A stretch of 64,000 nucleotides of DNA from Primorskyibacter marinus (lineage in GTDB: Bacteria; Pseudomonadota; Alphaproteobacteria; Rhodobacterales; Rhodobacteraceae), in contig NZ_QJSD01000001.1 in the NCBI RefSeq assembly GCF_003313245.1, positions 62,001 to 126,000 on the forward strand, in the 5' to 3' direction. The position numbers and the translations under genes were made by a program. The notes beneath the pieces are model-generated. The model was not told the DNA's origin, searched no databases, and worked only from the letters and a program-made list of their open reading frames with translations. Numbering within the stretch: position 1 is the first letter of the stretch; each line of letters begins with the position of its first letter. Of the stretch, positions 18,700-28,334 are shown piece by piece.

Positions 18700-19893
18700 T
18701 CAATCGCGCAAGGATTCCTCCCGCAAACCGTCCGCCAGCAGGTTCAACCCAAGAACCAGCGACAACAGCGCGAAGGCCGGGGGCAGGGCGGGGTGCAGAT
18801 AGATCGTCAACAGCTTGCGGCCTTCGTTGATCGTCGATCCCCAGTCGGGGCTTTCCGGCGGCATGCCCAGGCCAAAAAATCCCAGCGTCCCCAGCAGGAT
18901 CGTCGTATAACCAATCCGCAGACAGAAATCGACGATCAGTGGCCCGCGCGCGTTGGGCAGGATCTCCCACAACATGATATACCAGCCGCCTTCACCGCGC
19001 GTCTGGGCGGCGGCGACATAGTCGCGGGTCTTGATATCCAGCGTCAGCCCGCGCACGATCCGGAACACGGTGGGCGCGTTCACAAAAACCACCGCGACAA
19101 ACACCACAAGGATGCCTCCGGGCACATCGAACAGGTCCAGCCAGCGTGGCAGCACCTTCAGCGGCGTACCCGCGTCCGAGATGAGCGACAGATAAAGCCA
19201 GCCCATCCCCGCCAGCACCCCGACCAGCAAGGGCGTTCTCACAGCAGGGCGCGTTTGATACCTTGAATTCAGCAACACGCCCGCAAAAATCAGCGGGAAC
19301 ACGAACAGCACCGCCGCCATGTAGCTGGGAATACCCGTCGCCACGATTTCGGGCGTCACAAGCAGATAGAACAGAAGGATCACCGGAAAGGCGAGTACGA
19401 GGTTCGCCACAAAGGTCAGCAAAGTATCCAGCTTGCCCCCGTAATATCCAGCGGGCAGGCCCAGCGTGATGCCCACCATGAAGGCGAACAGCGTGGCGAG
19501 CGGCGCAATCTGCACGACGATCCACGATCCCTTGATGGTGCGGCTGAAGACATCGCGCGCCAGATTGTCACCACCCAAAAGGTAATAGGGATACTCGCCC
19601 GCCTCGGCACCCCGCAGGGGCGTGCCGGGCACCTTGTTCTTCATCCCGGACGCCTGCGCCAGCGCATCATGCGTCACGATCAGGTCCATCGCCCCGAAAA
19701 TGCCGGTAAAAATCCAGAACATCACCAGTGCGAATCCGATCATGCCAATGGTTGAATCGAACAGTTTTCCGTAAAACCCCAACCGCCTCTTGAAGGTGAT
19801 CGACAGCGCGAATAGCCCCAAAAGCGCAATCCAGACCGGCAGGAATTGCCAAAGAATGCGCGGGATGATCTCTGCCCAGGTCAGCGGTTCCAT
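18700..19893 (-). CDS. Peptide-type ABC importer permease (DppC-like)
   Basis: The 397-residue inner-membrane permease has an N-terminal helix (about 20-45), a periplasmic stretch, and the conserved LLGGDNLARDVFSRTIKGSW that marks the DppC/OppC class. The BPD_transp_1 domain follows, with the EAA loop AAAQTRGEGGWYIMLWEILP and a C-terminal helix. It is longer than DppC of E. coli (300) because of inserted membrane segments around residues 195-260. The ATG at 19893 has GAGGAGA eight bases upstream and is preferred to an in-frame start 16 codons earlier. Confidence 0.9.
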   Translation of the reverse strand: MEPLTWAEIIPRILWQFLPVWIALLGLFALSITFKRRLGFYGKLFDSTIGMIGFALVMFWIFTGIFGAMDLIVTHDALAQASGMKNKVPGTPLRGAEAGEYPYYLLGGDNLARDVFSRTIKGSWIVVQIAPLATLFAFMVGITLGLPAGYYGGKLDTLLTFVANLVLAFPVILLFYLLVTPEIVATGIPSYMAAVLFVFPLIFAGVLLNSRYQTRPAVRTPLLVGVLAGMGWLYLSLISDAGTPLKVLPRWLDLFDVPGGILVVFVAVVFVNAPTVFRIVRGLTLDIKTRDYVAAAQTRGEGGWYIMLWEILPNARGPLIVDFCLRIGYTTILLGTLGFFGLGMPPESPDWGSTINEGRKLLTIYLHPALPPAFALLSLVLGLNLLADGLREESLRD

Positions 19894-19906
19894 TAGGCAA
19901 CTCTCC

Positions 19907-20953
19907 TCAGGACACGCTGATGCGCGGGTTAAGATAGACATAGCCGATGTCGGAAATCAGCTGTGTCACCAGCACGACGATGACCGAGACGACGGAAACG
20001 CCCAGCAAAAGCTCGATATCGTTATTCCCGGCGGCCTGCACCAGCGTCCAGCCGAAGCCTTTGTAGTTGAACAAGGTCTCCACGATCACCACGCCGTTCA
20101 ACAGCCACGGGAATTGCAGCATGATGACCGTGAAGGGCGCGATCAGCGCGTTCCGCAGCGCGTGTTTCATCACGATATTGGGAAAGCTCACACCCTTCAA
20201 GCGCGCGGTGCGGATATATTGCGCGGTCATCACCTCGGCCATAGAGGCGCGGGTCATCCGCGCGATATAGCCCATCCCGAAGAGGGCGATTGTCAGGACC
20301 GGCAGAAAGAAATTCTCGAAATTGGCATCCTCCATCGCCGAGGTCGCCGTGCCCTTGAACCATTTCAGGCCCACGGCAGAGGACGCGAACACTGCGATCA
20401 GGATCACGCCGGAGACATATTCCGGCGTTGCCGTAGTGGTGATCGAGATCGTCGAAAGCGCCCGGTCGGTGCGCGAGCCTTCGCGCATTCCCGCAAGCAC
20501 GCCCAGCAGCAGCGCCGAGGGCACCATCAGGATCATCACCCACAACATCAGCTTGGCCGTCAGCCCCAGCCGGATGCTGATTATGTCGCTGACATCCTCG
20601 CGAAACACGGTGGAATAGCCCCACTCGCCCTGCAAAACGCCGCAGTATCGGGGGGCGGTCTCTATCGTCATGCCGTCATCCAGACAGCGTGCCTGAACCG
20701 ATCCATCTGCGGATAGGTTCACAAAACCCGGTACAACACCAAGCCATTCGCCGTATTTCATCAATATCGGTCGGGCGTAACCTCGCGCCTCCAGCCAAGA
20801 GGCAACCTGCGCATCGGTCATGCGCATATTGCCTTGGGTCTTTGCCAGCTTTTCAAGGTTGGGCTGAAGGTTGGTCAGCCAGAACACCACGAAGGTCAGG
20901 CAGAGTGTGGTGAGCAGCATCACACCGAGGCGGCGCAACAAAAAAATTGCCAT
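19907..20953 (-). CDS. Peptide-type ABC importer permease (DppB-like)
   Basis: The 348-residue inner-membrane permease starts MAIFLLRRLGVMLLTTLCLT, the usual DppB/OppB first helix with RR before it. The BPD_transp_1 domain (about 140-345) contains IRTARLKGVSFPNIVMKHAL, the EAA-type loop, and a final helix. A periplasmic segment of about 80 residues follows helix one. The ATG at 20953 is preceded by AAGGAAA; the upstream ten codons were rejected. It is the second gene after the binding protein. Confidence 0.9.
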   Translation of the reverse strand: MAIFLLRRLGVMLLTTLCLTFVVFWLTNLQPNLEKLAKTQGNMRMTDAQVASWLEARGYARPILMKYGEWLGVVPGFVNLSADGSVQARCLDDGMTIETAPRYCGVLQGEWGYSTVFREDVSDIISIRLGLTAKLMLWVMILMVPSALLLGVLAGMREGSRTDRALSTISITTTATPEYVSGVILIAVFASSAVGLKWFKGTATSAMEDANFENFFLPVLTIALFGMGYIARMTRASMAEVMTAQYIRTARLKGVSFPNIVMKHALRNALIAPFTVIMLQFPWLLNGVVIVETLFNYKGFGWTLVQAAGNNDIELLLGVSVVSVIVVLVTQLISDIGYVYLNPRISVS

Positions 20954-20981
20954 GGATTTCCTTCTGACGGGGGCAGAACGC

Positions 20982-21005
20982 ACCGGGGCCGCAAATGGCC
21001 CCGGT
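20982..21005 (-). terminator. Intercistronic hairpin after binding-protein gene
   Basis: ACCGGGGCC and GGCCCCGGT form a perfect nine-pair stem with a six-base loop, eight bases past the binding-protein stop and 29 before the permease start. It probably gives partial termination or 3'-end protection so the binding protein is made in excess. Confidence 0.6.
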
Positions 21006-21012
21006 ACAAAAA

Positions 21013-22680
21013 TCAGGCCTTGAAGCCGAATTTGTGATAGTGGAATTCGTGCGCCGGGTGTTTGTCGACGTTCACCAGCGTGCCGTTATGGTGGTTGTAG
21101 AGGTTGCGCCAGTAAGGCTGGATGATGATCGCGTCGTCACGCATCAACTGCTGGATCTTGGCCATCACCTCACGACGTTTGTCGGCATCGGCGATCGACA
21201 GTGCCTCGGCCATCAGAGAGTCGAATTCGGGGTTTGAATAGGCTGTCTCGTTCCAGGCCTGGCCGCTGCGATATGCCAGCGACATGACCTGAACCTCCAG
21301 GGGCCGGTGGTTCCAGTTGGTCGAGCTGAATGGATATTTCGTCCAGTCGTTCCAGAAGGTCGATCCCGGCAGGATCGTGCGTTTGACCGAAATGCCTGCA
21401 TCGCGCAGTTGCGCGGCAATCACGTCGCCGGTGTTTTTCTGCCAATCGTCGTCGATGGTGATCAGCTCATGTTCGAAATCGGCAAATTCCGTGGCGTCCA
21501 TCATCTCTTTGGCTTTGGCAGGATCGTATTCTGACGGGCCAAGATCGGCGAAGGCCGGATGGATTGGGCAGACGTGATCGTTGCGGGCAACCTCGCCCCG
21601 GTCGGAATAGCCCAGCTCAAGACAAACGCTGTTATCGACAGCCAGCGCCAGCGCCTTGCGCACGTCCCGGTTGGCATAGGGTTTGCGCCCGTCCACGTCG
21701 GCCACATGGTTGGTGCGGAACACGGCGGTCGAGGCGGTGACAGTCTCGGTCTGGGTCCAGCCGATCGCCGTCAAAATGTCGATGAAATCACCCACGGATT
21801 CGTAAAGCAGATCGACCTCTTCGGATTCTGCCGCCGCCACCCAGGATGCCGGATCAGTACCATAATCAATCAGCTCGATCCGGTCGAGGTAAGGCCCGCC
21901 GAACACTTCGGTTCCCCACCATGTGTGATCGGTATTGCGTTCCATCACGCAGCGCACGCCGACCTCCAGCGAAACCGGCTTGTAAGGCCCGGTGCCGATA
22001 CCGAAATCGAACGGGTTTCCGCCGTCGTAATCGGCATGCATGATGGCGGCCGGATAATCCGACATATTGGCGATCACGGCGATATCGGGGGCTGAAAGGC
22101 TCAGGCGGACCGTGTGGTCATCGATGACTTCGATTGCCCCTTCACGCGCTTGCCCGGAGGCTTCGTCAATCAGGCCTCCCATCCGCGACGCCATGGAGTT
22201 TTCCTCCAAAGCGGTATCGCACCAGCCCCGAATGTTGCGCGCGACATCTTCGGCAGTGAAGGCGTCGCCGTTATTCCATGTCACCCCCTGACGCACGTTG
22301 AGCGTATATTGCGTTGCGTCGTCATTGACCTCCCAGCTTTCCAGAAGCATGGGCGTAAAGCTGCCGTCGTTTTCGTACTGCACGAGGTATTCATAGATGC
22401 CGCGGGACTGGTTGCCGATCTCGGACCAGTCATAGGCGCGGGGGTCTTTCATCGCCTTGACGAAGCTTTCGATCCGCAGCGTGCCGCCCTGTTTCGGTGT
22501 CTCTTGCGCCTGCACGGGCTGTGTCAGGCCGCCTAGCGCGTAGGCAGCGGTCGCGGTCAGCCCCAGCGCGGTGGTGCGGGTCAGGAATTCACGTCGGCTC
22601 AGCTTGCCCTGCTTGAATTCATCGGCATACATCTGCGCCGCAGGATGCAGATTTTTCTGCGTCTGTGTCATGTGTATCAT
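21013..22680 (-). CDS. Peptide-type ABC importer substrate-binding protein, Tat-exported
   Basis: The 555-residue protein is of solute-binding family 5 (DppA/OppA-like). A long N-region precedes a twin-arginine signal, [20 protein letters not shown], so it is likely exported folded by Tat. The mature part shows the family order: [20 protein letters not shown], the [14 protein letters not shown] motif and GTGPYKP. It is the first gene of the operon, followed by two permeases and the fused ATPase. The start at 22680 has GGGAGA eight bases upstream; another ATG three codons later is possible. The substrate cannot be told from sequence. Confidence 0.9.
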   Translation of the reverse strand: MIHMTQTQKNLHPAAQMYADEFKQGKLSRREFLTRTTALGLTATAAYALGGLTQPVQAQETPKQGGTLRIESFVKAMKDPRAYDWSEIGNQSRGIYEYLVQYENDGSFTPMLLESWEVNDDATQYTLNVRQGVTWNNGDAFTAEDVARNIRGWCDTALEENSMASRMGGLIDEASGQAREGAIEVIDDHTVRLSLSAPDIAVIANMSDYPAAIMHADYDGGNPFDFGIGTGPYKPVSLEVGVRCVMERNTDHTWWGTEVFGGPYLDRIELIDYGTDPASWVAAAESEEVDLLYESVGDFIDILTAIGWTQTETVTASTAVFRTNHVADVDGRKPYANRDVRKALALAVDNSVCLELGYSDRGEVARNDHVCPIHPAFADLGPSEYDPAKAKEMMDATEFADFEHELITIDDDWQKNTGDVIAAQLRDAGISVKRTILPGSTFWNDWTKYPFSSTNWNHRPLEVQVMSLAYRSGQAWNETAYSNPEFDSLMAEALSIADADKRREVMAKIQQLMRDDAIIIQPYWRNLYNHHNGTLVNVDKHPAHEFHYHKFGFKA

Positions 22681-23053
22681 TGCGATCTCCCAGTGAACAG
22701 TCTGATTTGTCAAGGATTATTGCGTTTTGCAAATAGGGCGCTTTACCCTGTCATCAACGTCGCAGCGTCTTTGCGTTGCGCGCCTTCGGCATGTTTCAAG
22801 TTTCCCCGTCAACATATGGTTTCGGATATTGATGGCCTGAAAGCGACATCAACACCAGTCAAAAACGACATGTTCGAACAGTATTGCATGTCGGGCAGTG
22901 CTGATGATTTCTGAGAAATGTCTGGCAGAGCGCTACTGAGCCGCAACTGGCGGTCGGACGTGTCAATATCCGTTCCCTGTCGCAACCTTGTGGTGCATCC
23001 CCGAAAGCCGGATTTGATACGAAGGTATCCGATCTTGCAGGCCATTGACGCGA
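22681..23053. other. Intergenic region, promoter of the peptide-type ABC operon expected
   Basis: This 373-base gap contains no gene I can support. Open frames here are short and lack ribosome sites. It should contain the promoter of the minus-strand ABC operon and the 3' flank of miaA. Two imperfect copies of ATGTCGGGCAGTGC-like sequence lie near 22889-22935. Confidence 0.4.
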
Positions 23054-23947
23054 TCAGTCGTCACTTACCGGGTCATACCGTGTCCATGATTTCATCCGGG
23101 CGCGGAACCATGTGCGCTGCCGTTTGGCAAATTGCCGGGTTGCGATGGTGGCCGCCTCGCGCGCTACGTCCAGCGTCATCTCGCCGCGCAGATGGGCGAT
23201 CAGCTCTGCCGCACCGATTGCCTTGGCCGAGGGCAGGTTGGTGGAAAATCCATCGAGGTTGTCGCGGGCCTCTTCCAGCGCACCTTGGGTCAGCATCGCA
23301 TCAAAGCGGCGGGCAATACGGGCATTCAGCCAGTCTTTCGGCGCATCGAACAGGATGGGATGAACCTTCTGCAATGCCAAACGCGGCGGAGGCGTCGCAT
23401 CCTGCCACGACGCAAGCCCGCGCCCCGTGGTGCGCTGTACTTCCCAGGCTCGTTGCACGCGCATCGGGTTCTGCCTGTCGATCCTTGCAGCCGTGACGCT
23501 ATCAAGCTCTGCCAGCAGCGCCGCGTGCCCCTCGGCTGCCAGACGCGCATCGGCCTCGGCACGGATCGGGGCAGGGGTCGGCGGGATTTCTGCCAGCCCT
23601 TCGGTGAGGGCCGAGAAATACAGCCCCGTCCCGCCGACGATGATCGGTCGTTCCGGCCCCGCGAGGAGCGGATCGAGATCGCGCAGCCAGTGACCGACCG
23701 AATAGGCCTGATCGCCCGGCACATGACCGTAGAGAAAATGTGCCGCGCGTGCTTCCTCTGCAAGCGAAGGCCGCGCGGTCAGAACCCGCCAGTTCCGATA
23801 GACCTGAATGGCATCGGCATTGACGATCACACCGCCTTGGGTTTCCGCTATCCTCAACGCCAGCGCAGATTTTCCCGACGCTGTCGGCCCTGCGATCAGG
23901 ACCGGCGTGTCTGCCGCCAGCGCCGCCAGCCATGACGGCTTACCCAA
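23054..23947 (-). CDS. miaA: tRNA dimethylallyltransferase
   Basis: MiaA adds a dimethylallyl group to A37 of tRNAs that read UNN codons. The 297-residue protein has the P-loop GPTASGKS (20-27), [19 protein letters not shown] (substrate-binding DSMQ-type region), GGTGLYF and the [11 protein letters not shown] segment. The start is TTG at 23947: no ATG lies in frame nearby, and a full AGGAGG sits six bases upstream. It is divergent from pyrH. Confidence 0.95.
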   Translation of the reverse strand: MGKPSWLAALAADTPVLIAGPTASGKSALALRIAETQGGVIVNADAIQVYRNWRVLTARPSLAEEARAAHFLYGHVPGDQAYSVGHWLRDLDPLLAGPERPIIVGGTGLYFSALTEGLAEIPPTPAPIRAEADARLAAEGHAALLAELDSVTAARIDRQNPMRVQRAWEVQRTTGRGLASWQDATPPPRLALQKVHPILFDAPKDWLNARIARRFDAMLTQGALEEARDNLDGFSTNLPSAKAIGAAELIAHLRGEMTLDVAREAATIATRQFAKRQRTWFRARMKSWTRYDPVSDD

Positions 23948-24073
23948 ACCGAGCCTCCTGCGGTGAAAGAAATTCCAGGTTTATCCGCTTATCGGCTGTG
24001 CCATGCATTGTGTCTGCTCGTGTTTTCCGACATTTTGCGCGCAATCTAGACCTTTGCTCGGAAGAGACGCAAC

Positions 24074-24808
24074 ATGCCCGATACCGCCTCCGCCCCGCAG
24101 ACCGCTTTCAGACGCGTTTTGTTGAAAATCTCAGGAGAGGCGCTGATGGGCGACCAAGGCTACGGCCTGCACCCACCCACCGTACAGCGCATCGCCGAAG
24201 AAGTGAAATCAGTCCACGACATGGGTGTCGAGATCTGCATGGTGATCGGCGGCGGCAACATCTTTCGCGGTCTGTCAGGTGCCGCGCAGGGGATGGAGCG
24301 GACAACGGCCGATTATATGGGCATGCTTGCCACGGTGATGAACGCGCTGGCCATGCAGGCGGCGCTGGAAGAACTGGGCGTCTTTACCCGCGTCATCAGC
24401 GCGATCCCGATGGATCAGGTCTGCGAGCCGTATATTCGCCGCCGCGCTGTCCGCCACCTTGAGAAAAAGCGCGTCTGCATTTTTGCGGCAGGCACCGGAA
24501 ACCCTTATTTCACCACGGACACGGCCGCAACTTTGCGTGCAAATGAAATGGCTTGCGAGGCGATCTTCAAGGGCACAAAAGTGGATGGCGTCTATGACAA
24601 GGACCCGGTCAAACACGCGGATGCCAAGCGTTATGACCGTGTGACCTATGACGAGGTTCTGGCGCAACATCTTGGCGTGATGGACGCCTCTGCGATTGCC
24701 CTGGCGCGCGACAACAGCCTGCCGATCATTGTTTTCAGCCTGGATGAACCCGGCGGTTTCCGTGGCATTCTTGCAGGCCAGGGCACCTACACAACGGTAC
24801 ATTCCTAA
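24074..24808 (+). CDS. pyrH: UMP kinase
   Basis: PyrH phosphorylates UMP to UDP and is regulated by GTP and UTP in bacteria. The 244-residue amino-acid-kinase-fold protein has [27 protein letters not shown], the [13 protein letters not shown] loop and [20 protein letters not shown] ribosome site precedes the ATG. It heads the conserved envelope block, here separated from frr by 222 bases, so frr may have its own promoter. Confidence 0.97.
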   Translation: MPDTASAPQTAFRRVLLKISGEALMGDQGYGLHPPTVQRIAEEVKSVHDMGVEICMVIGGGNIFRGLSGAAQGMERTTADYMGMLATVMNALAMQAALEELGVFTRVISAIPMDQVCEPYIRRRAVRHLEKKRVCIFAAGTGNPYFTTDTAATLRANEMACEAIFKGTKVDGVYDKDPVKHADAKRYDRVTYDEVLAQHLGVMDASAIALARDNSLPIIVFSLDEPGGFRGILAGQGTYTTVHS

Positions 24809-25030
24809 GCCCGGAACGGCGTCTTTCCGGCGGCTGTGTAAATATTAACTTTCCGCCGCGATACCGATGTTGCGCTGCGAATCTGATCGCCAGTCAGTGT
24901 GCAAACGGCGGGACCGGGCCTGTTGCGCGGCAGTTCCCCGCGCTTGAGTGCAACACCACCTATACATTGTAATGCCGTTGGCGTTATAGATGGCGGAAGA
25001 ATACAGGCTCCAAGACCAAAGAGACCAAAG

Positions 25031-25600
25031 ATGGCTGATGATACTTTCGAACTTGATACTGACGACCTGAAACGCCGGATGGATGGCGCTATGGCGAATT
25101 TGCGCACCGAGTTTGCTTCGCTGCGGACCGGGCGGGCTTCGGCGTCGATGCTGGAACCTGTGCAGGTCGACGCCTACGGGCAAATGACGCCGATCAACCA
25201 GGTGGGTACGGTCAACGTCCCTGAAAGCCGCATGGTCACGATCAACGTCTGGGACAAAGGCCTTGTCGGCAAGGTGGAAAAGGCGATCCGCGAAAGCGGG
25301 CTGGGCATCAATCCACAGCTGAACGGCACGATCATCATGTTGCCGATCCCGGAACTGAACGAAGAACGTCGCCGTGATTTGACCAAGGTTGCCGGTCAAT
25401 ATGCCGAACATTGCCGTGTCGCCGTGCGCAACGTGCGCCGCGACGGTATGGATCAGACCAAAAAGGCCAAGAATGACAGCAACCTTTCCGAGGATGACCA
25501 GAAATTCTGGGAGACCGAGATTCAAGAGCTGACCGACACATACATCGCACTGATCGACAAGGCGCTGGAACATAAGCAGGAAGAGATCATGCAGGTCTGA
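25031..25600 (+). CDS. frr: Ribosome recycling factor
   Basis: RRF with EF-G splits the post-termination ribosome. The 189-residue protein has the usual length and starts [20 protein letters not shown]. It contains [26 protein letters not shown]-type [13 protein letters not shown], and the C-terminal helix with [11 protein letters not shown]. The open frame extends 44 codons further upstream without family similarity. The gap to pyrH has no other gene. Confidence 0.97.
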   Translation: MADDTFELDTDDLKRRMDGAMANLRTEFASLRTGRASASMLEPVQVDAYGQMTPINQVGTVNVPESRMVTINVWDKGLVGKVEKAIRESGLGINPQLNGTIIMLPIPELNEERRRDLTKVAGQYAEHCRVAVRNVRRDGMDQTKKAKNDSNLSEDDQKFWETEIQELTDTYIALIDKALEHKQEEIMQV

Positions 25601-25626
25601 GCGGACCCGCCGGTAAGGAGATCACA

Positions 25627-26352
25627 ATGGTGAAACCGATCCGCGAGGGCAAAGGCCCGCGCCATGTAGCTATCATTATGGATGGCAATGGCCGATGGGC
25701 CACTCAAAAGGGCAAACCGCGCTTGTTTGGACATCACGCAGGCGCAAAACGTGTCCGCGAAATCGTTGAGGCCTGCCCGGATGCCGGTGTCAAATATCTG
25801 ACGATCTTTGCGTTCTCCACCGAAAACTGGAAGCGCACGCAAAACGAAGTTGCCGGCCTTATGAGCCTGTTCCGGCGCTATATCAGCCGCGAAGCGCAGG
25901 CCTTGCTGAAGGAAAACGTGCAGGTCCGGTTCATCGGCGACCGGATGAAACTTGACGACAAACTGGTCACCCTGATGGATGAGCTGGAGCTTTTGACGTC
26001 GCATTGCACAGGCGTTAATCTGACCATCGCGATCAATTACGGCGGACGGGACGAGGTGGCGCGCGCCGCCCGGCGTCTGGCGCATGACGTGGCCGCGGGC
26101 AGGCTTGCCCCGCAGGAAGTCAATGAAGAGACATTGCCGCGCTATCTGGACACCTATGTTCTGCCTGACCCCGATCTGGTGATCCGCACCAGCGGCGAGG
26201 CGCGTATTTCCAACTTTCTGCTGTGGCAATCGGCCTATGCCGAATATGAATTCATCGACACGCTGTGGCCGGATTTCTCGGCTGCCGAATTTGCCCGGCT
26301 GACCCGGTCCTATTCGACCCGCGATCGCCGTTTCGGTGCCGTCAACGTATGA
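25627..26352 (+). CDS. uppS: Isoprenyl (undecaprenyl diphosphate) synthase
   Basis: UppS builds the C55 lipid carrier for peptidoglycan and O-antigen. The 241-residue protein shows HVAIIMDGNGRWA with catalytic D19, the GHHAGAKRVREIVEA segment, AFSTENWKR, and the C-terminal DLVIRTSGEARISNFLLW and RDRRFGAV. A strong AAGGAG ribosome site precedes the ATG. The stop overlaps the cdsA start as ATGA. Confidence 0.97.
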   Translation: MVKPIREGKGPRHVAIIMDGNGRWATQKGKPRLFGHHAGAKRVREIVEACPDAGVKYLTIFAFSTENWKRTQNEVAGLMSLFRRYISREAQALLKENVQVRFIGDRMKLDDKLVTLMDELELLTSHCTGVNLTIAINYGGRDEVARAARRLAHDVAAGRLAPQEVNEETLPRYLDTYVLPDPDLVIRTSGEARISNFLLWQSAYAEYEFIDTLWPDFSAAEFARLTRSYSTRDRRFGAVNV

Positions 26353-27140
26353 GTGCCTCGCCTAAATGGGATGACTTGGCACCGCGCCTTGCGTCGGGTG
26401 CGGTGATGGTCGTGATCGGACTTCTGGGCGTTTGGCTGGGTGGTATCTGGTGGCATCTGCTGATTGCTGCCATTTCCGGTGTCATGGTCTGGGAACTGGC
26501 GGTGATGCTGCACGGCGCAAACTCTGACCGGATGCTGATGCTTGGGGGGATTGCTGCCGCAGCGGCGATGCTCTCGATTGAACTGCCTGCCGGGTTTGCG
26601 TTGCCGCTGCTGCTTGCTCCCGCTCTTGTCGGCGTCACGTTGCTCGGACGGCGCGCGCCAACTTACATGATTTATACAGCCGTCATTCTGCTGGCCGGTT
26701 ACGGCATGATGGCCCTGCGCGACGATTTTGGACTGGTCTGGATGCTCTGGCTGGTTCTGGTCGTGATCGTCACGGATGTCGGTGGCTATTTCGCGGGGCG
26801 GATGATTGGCGGGCCGAAATTCTGGCCGCGCGTCAGCCCCAAGAAAACATGGTCCGGCACTGTGGCAGGCTGGATTTGCGCAGGTTTCATCGGTGCGATC
26901 TTCGCAGGCTTTACCGAAGCAGGGTCGGAGCTGGTCGGCATCAGCATTGCCGCCGCCATGGCCTCGCAAATGGGGGACGTTGCGGAAAGTGCCATCAAAC
27001 GGCGCTGCGGCGTCAAGGACAGTTCCAGATTGATCCCCGGTCACGGCGGTCTGCTGGACCGGTTTGACGGGATGCTGGGTGCTGCCTTGTTCCTGCTTGT
27101 GGTTGGCCAGATCGTCAACTTCCCGCCGGGGGTGCAATGA
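26349..27140 (+). CDS. cdsA: Phosphatidate cytidylyltransferase
   Basis: CdsA makes CDP-diacylglycerol from CTP and phosphatidic acid in the inner membrane. The 263-residue protein has about seven hydrophobic segments and, near residues 215-240, the full family signature, with IKRRCGVKDSS followed by IPGHGGLLDRFD. The ATG at 26349 overlaps the uppS stop; an open frame further upstream lies inside uppS and was rejected. The cdsA stop in turn overlaps the dxr start. Confidence 0.96.
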   Translation: MSASPKWDDLAPRLASGAVMVVIGLLGVWLGGIWWHLLIAAISGVMVWELAVMLHGANSDRMLMLGGIAAAAAMLSIELPAGFALPLLLAPALVGVTLLGRRAPTYMIYTAVILLAGYGMMALRDDFGLVWMLWLVLVVIVTDVGGYFAGRMIGGPKFWPRVSPKKTWSGTVAGWICAGFIGAIFAGFTEAGSELVGISIAAAMASQMGDVAESAIKRRCGVKDSSRLIPGHGGLLDRFDGMLGAALFLLVVGQIVNFPPGVQ

Positions 27141-28318
27141 GGCGCATATCGGTTTTCGGGGCGACCGGATCCATTGGACAAAGCACACTTGACCTGATCG
27201 GACGCGCGCCAGACAGCTATCACGTCGTGGCGCTGACCGGCGGGCGCAATATCGCGTTGCTGGCTGAGCAGGCACGGCAGCATAGACCGGAAATCGCGGT
27301 CACCGCTGATCCCGACCGGCTGACCGATTTGCGTGATGCGCTTGCTGGAAGCGGCATAGAGGCCGCCGCCGGAGAGGGCGCGCTGATCGAGGCGGCCACG
27401 CGGCCCGCCGATTGGGTGATGTCGGCAATCGTCGGTGCGGCCGGCCTTGCGCCGGGGTTGCGCGCGCTGGAACAGGGCGCGACGCTGGCGCTGGCCAATA
27501 AGGAAAGCATGGTTGCCGCTGGCAAGTTGATGCTGCAAAAAGCAAGCAAGCATGGCGGGCGTATCCTGCCGGTGGACAGCGAACATTCCGCTGTCTTTCA
27601 GGCCCTGATTGGCGAAAATATCGCGTCTGTAGAACGGGTTATCATTACTGCCTCAGGTGGTGCATTCCGTGACTGGCCGCTGGAAAAGCTGGCGGCGGCG
27701 ACACCGGAACAGGCGGCGACCCATCCCAATTGGGACATGGGTCAGCGGATCACGATAGATTCCGCGTCCATGTTCAACAAGGCACTGGAACTAATTGAAA
27801 CACGAGAGTTTTTCGGCATTTCGCCCGAGAATATCGAAACTGTCGTGCATCCGGAATCGCTGATACATGCTCTGGTTGGCTATAATGACGGGGCGCTGAT
27901 GGCGCATGTCGGTCCGCCGGATATGCGCCATGCGATCGGCTTTGCCCTGCATTGGCCCGAACGCCGATCTTTGCCCGTGGAGCGGTTGGATCTCACGGCC
28001 ATCGGTTCGCTCAGTTTTCGCGTTGCCTGCGACCAGCGCTATCCGGCCCTGCGCCTGGCGCGCGAGGTGATGCGGGAAGGGGGCCTTTCCGGTGCCGTGT
28101 TCAATGCGGCCAAGGAACAGGCGCTTGACGGTTTTCTAGCACGTCAGATCGGGTTTATGGACATGGCCGGTATCGTCGAGGACGTTTTGTCCGAGATTTC
28201 GGCAAGACCCGGACATATTCACGCAGAGTTCACCCTTGATAATGTGAACAGGTTGGATCATCTGGCACGGGACACGGCACGCGGCGCGATAAAGCGCCTC
28301 ATGGACCGGAAAAATTAG
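27137..28318 (+). CDS. dxr: 1-deoxy-D-xylulose 5-phosphate reductoisomerase
   Basis: DXR (IspC) converts DXP to MEP, the committed step of the non-mevalonate isoprenoid pathway. The 393-residue protein begins with the NADPH-binding FGATGSIGQSTLDLI. It has ALANKESMVAAG, the metal and substrate site PVDSEHSAVFQAL, ITASGGAFRDWP, and DMGQRITIDSASMFNKALE. It supplies precursors for UppS in the same block. The start overlaps cdsA as ATGA. Confidence 0.97.
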   Translation: MRRISVFGATGSIGQSTLDLIGRAPDSYHVVALTGGRNIALLAEQARQHRPEIAVTADPDRLTDLRDALAGSGIEAAAGEGALIEAATRPADWVMSAIVGAAGLAPGLRALEQGATLALANKESMVAAGKLMLQKASKHGGRILPVDSEHSAVFQALIGENIASVERVIITASGGAFRDWPLEKLAAATPEQAATHPNWDMGQRITIDSASMFNKALELIETREFFGISPENIETVVHPESLIHALVGYNDGALMAHVGPPDMRHAIGFALHWPERRSLPVERLDLTAIGSLSFRVACDQRYPALRLAREVMREGGLSGAVFNAAKEQALDGFLARQIGFMDMAGIVEDVLSEISARPGHIHAEFTLDNVNRLDHLARDTARGAIKRLMDRKN

Positions 28319-28334
28319 GGCGAATGGACAAGAC

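Noticed and set aside
22809-23045. 78-codon minus-strand frame in the gap before the peptide-type ABC operon
   Set aside because: No ribosome site and no recognisable features; composition typical of non-coding sequence.
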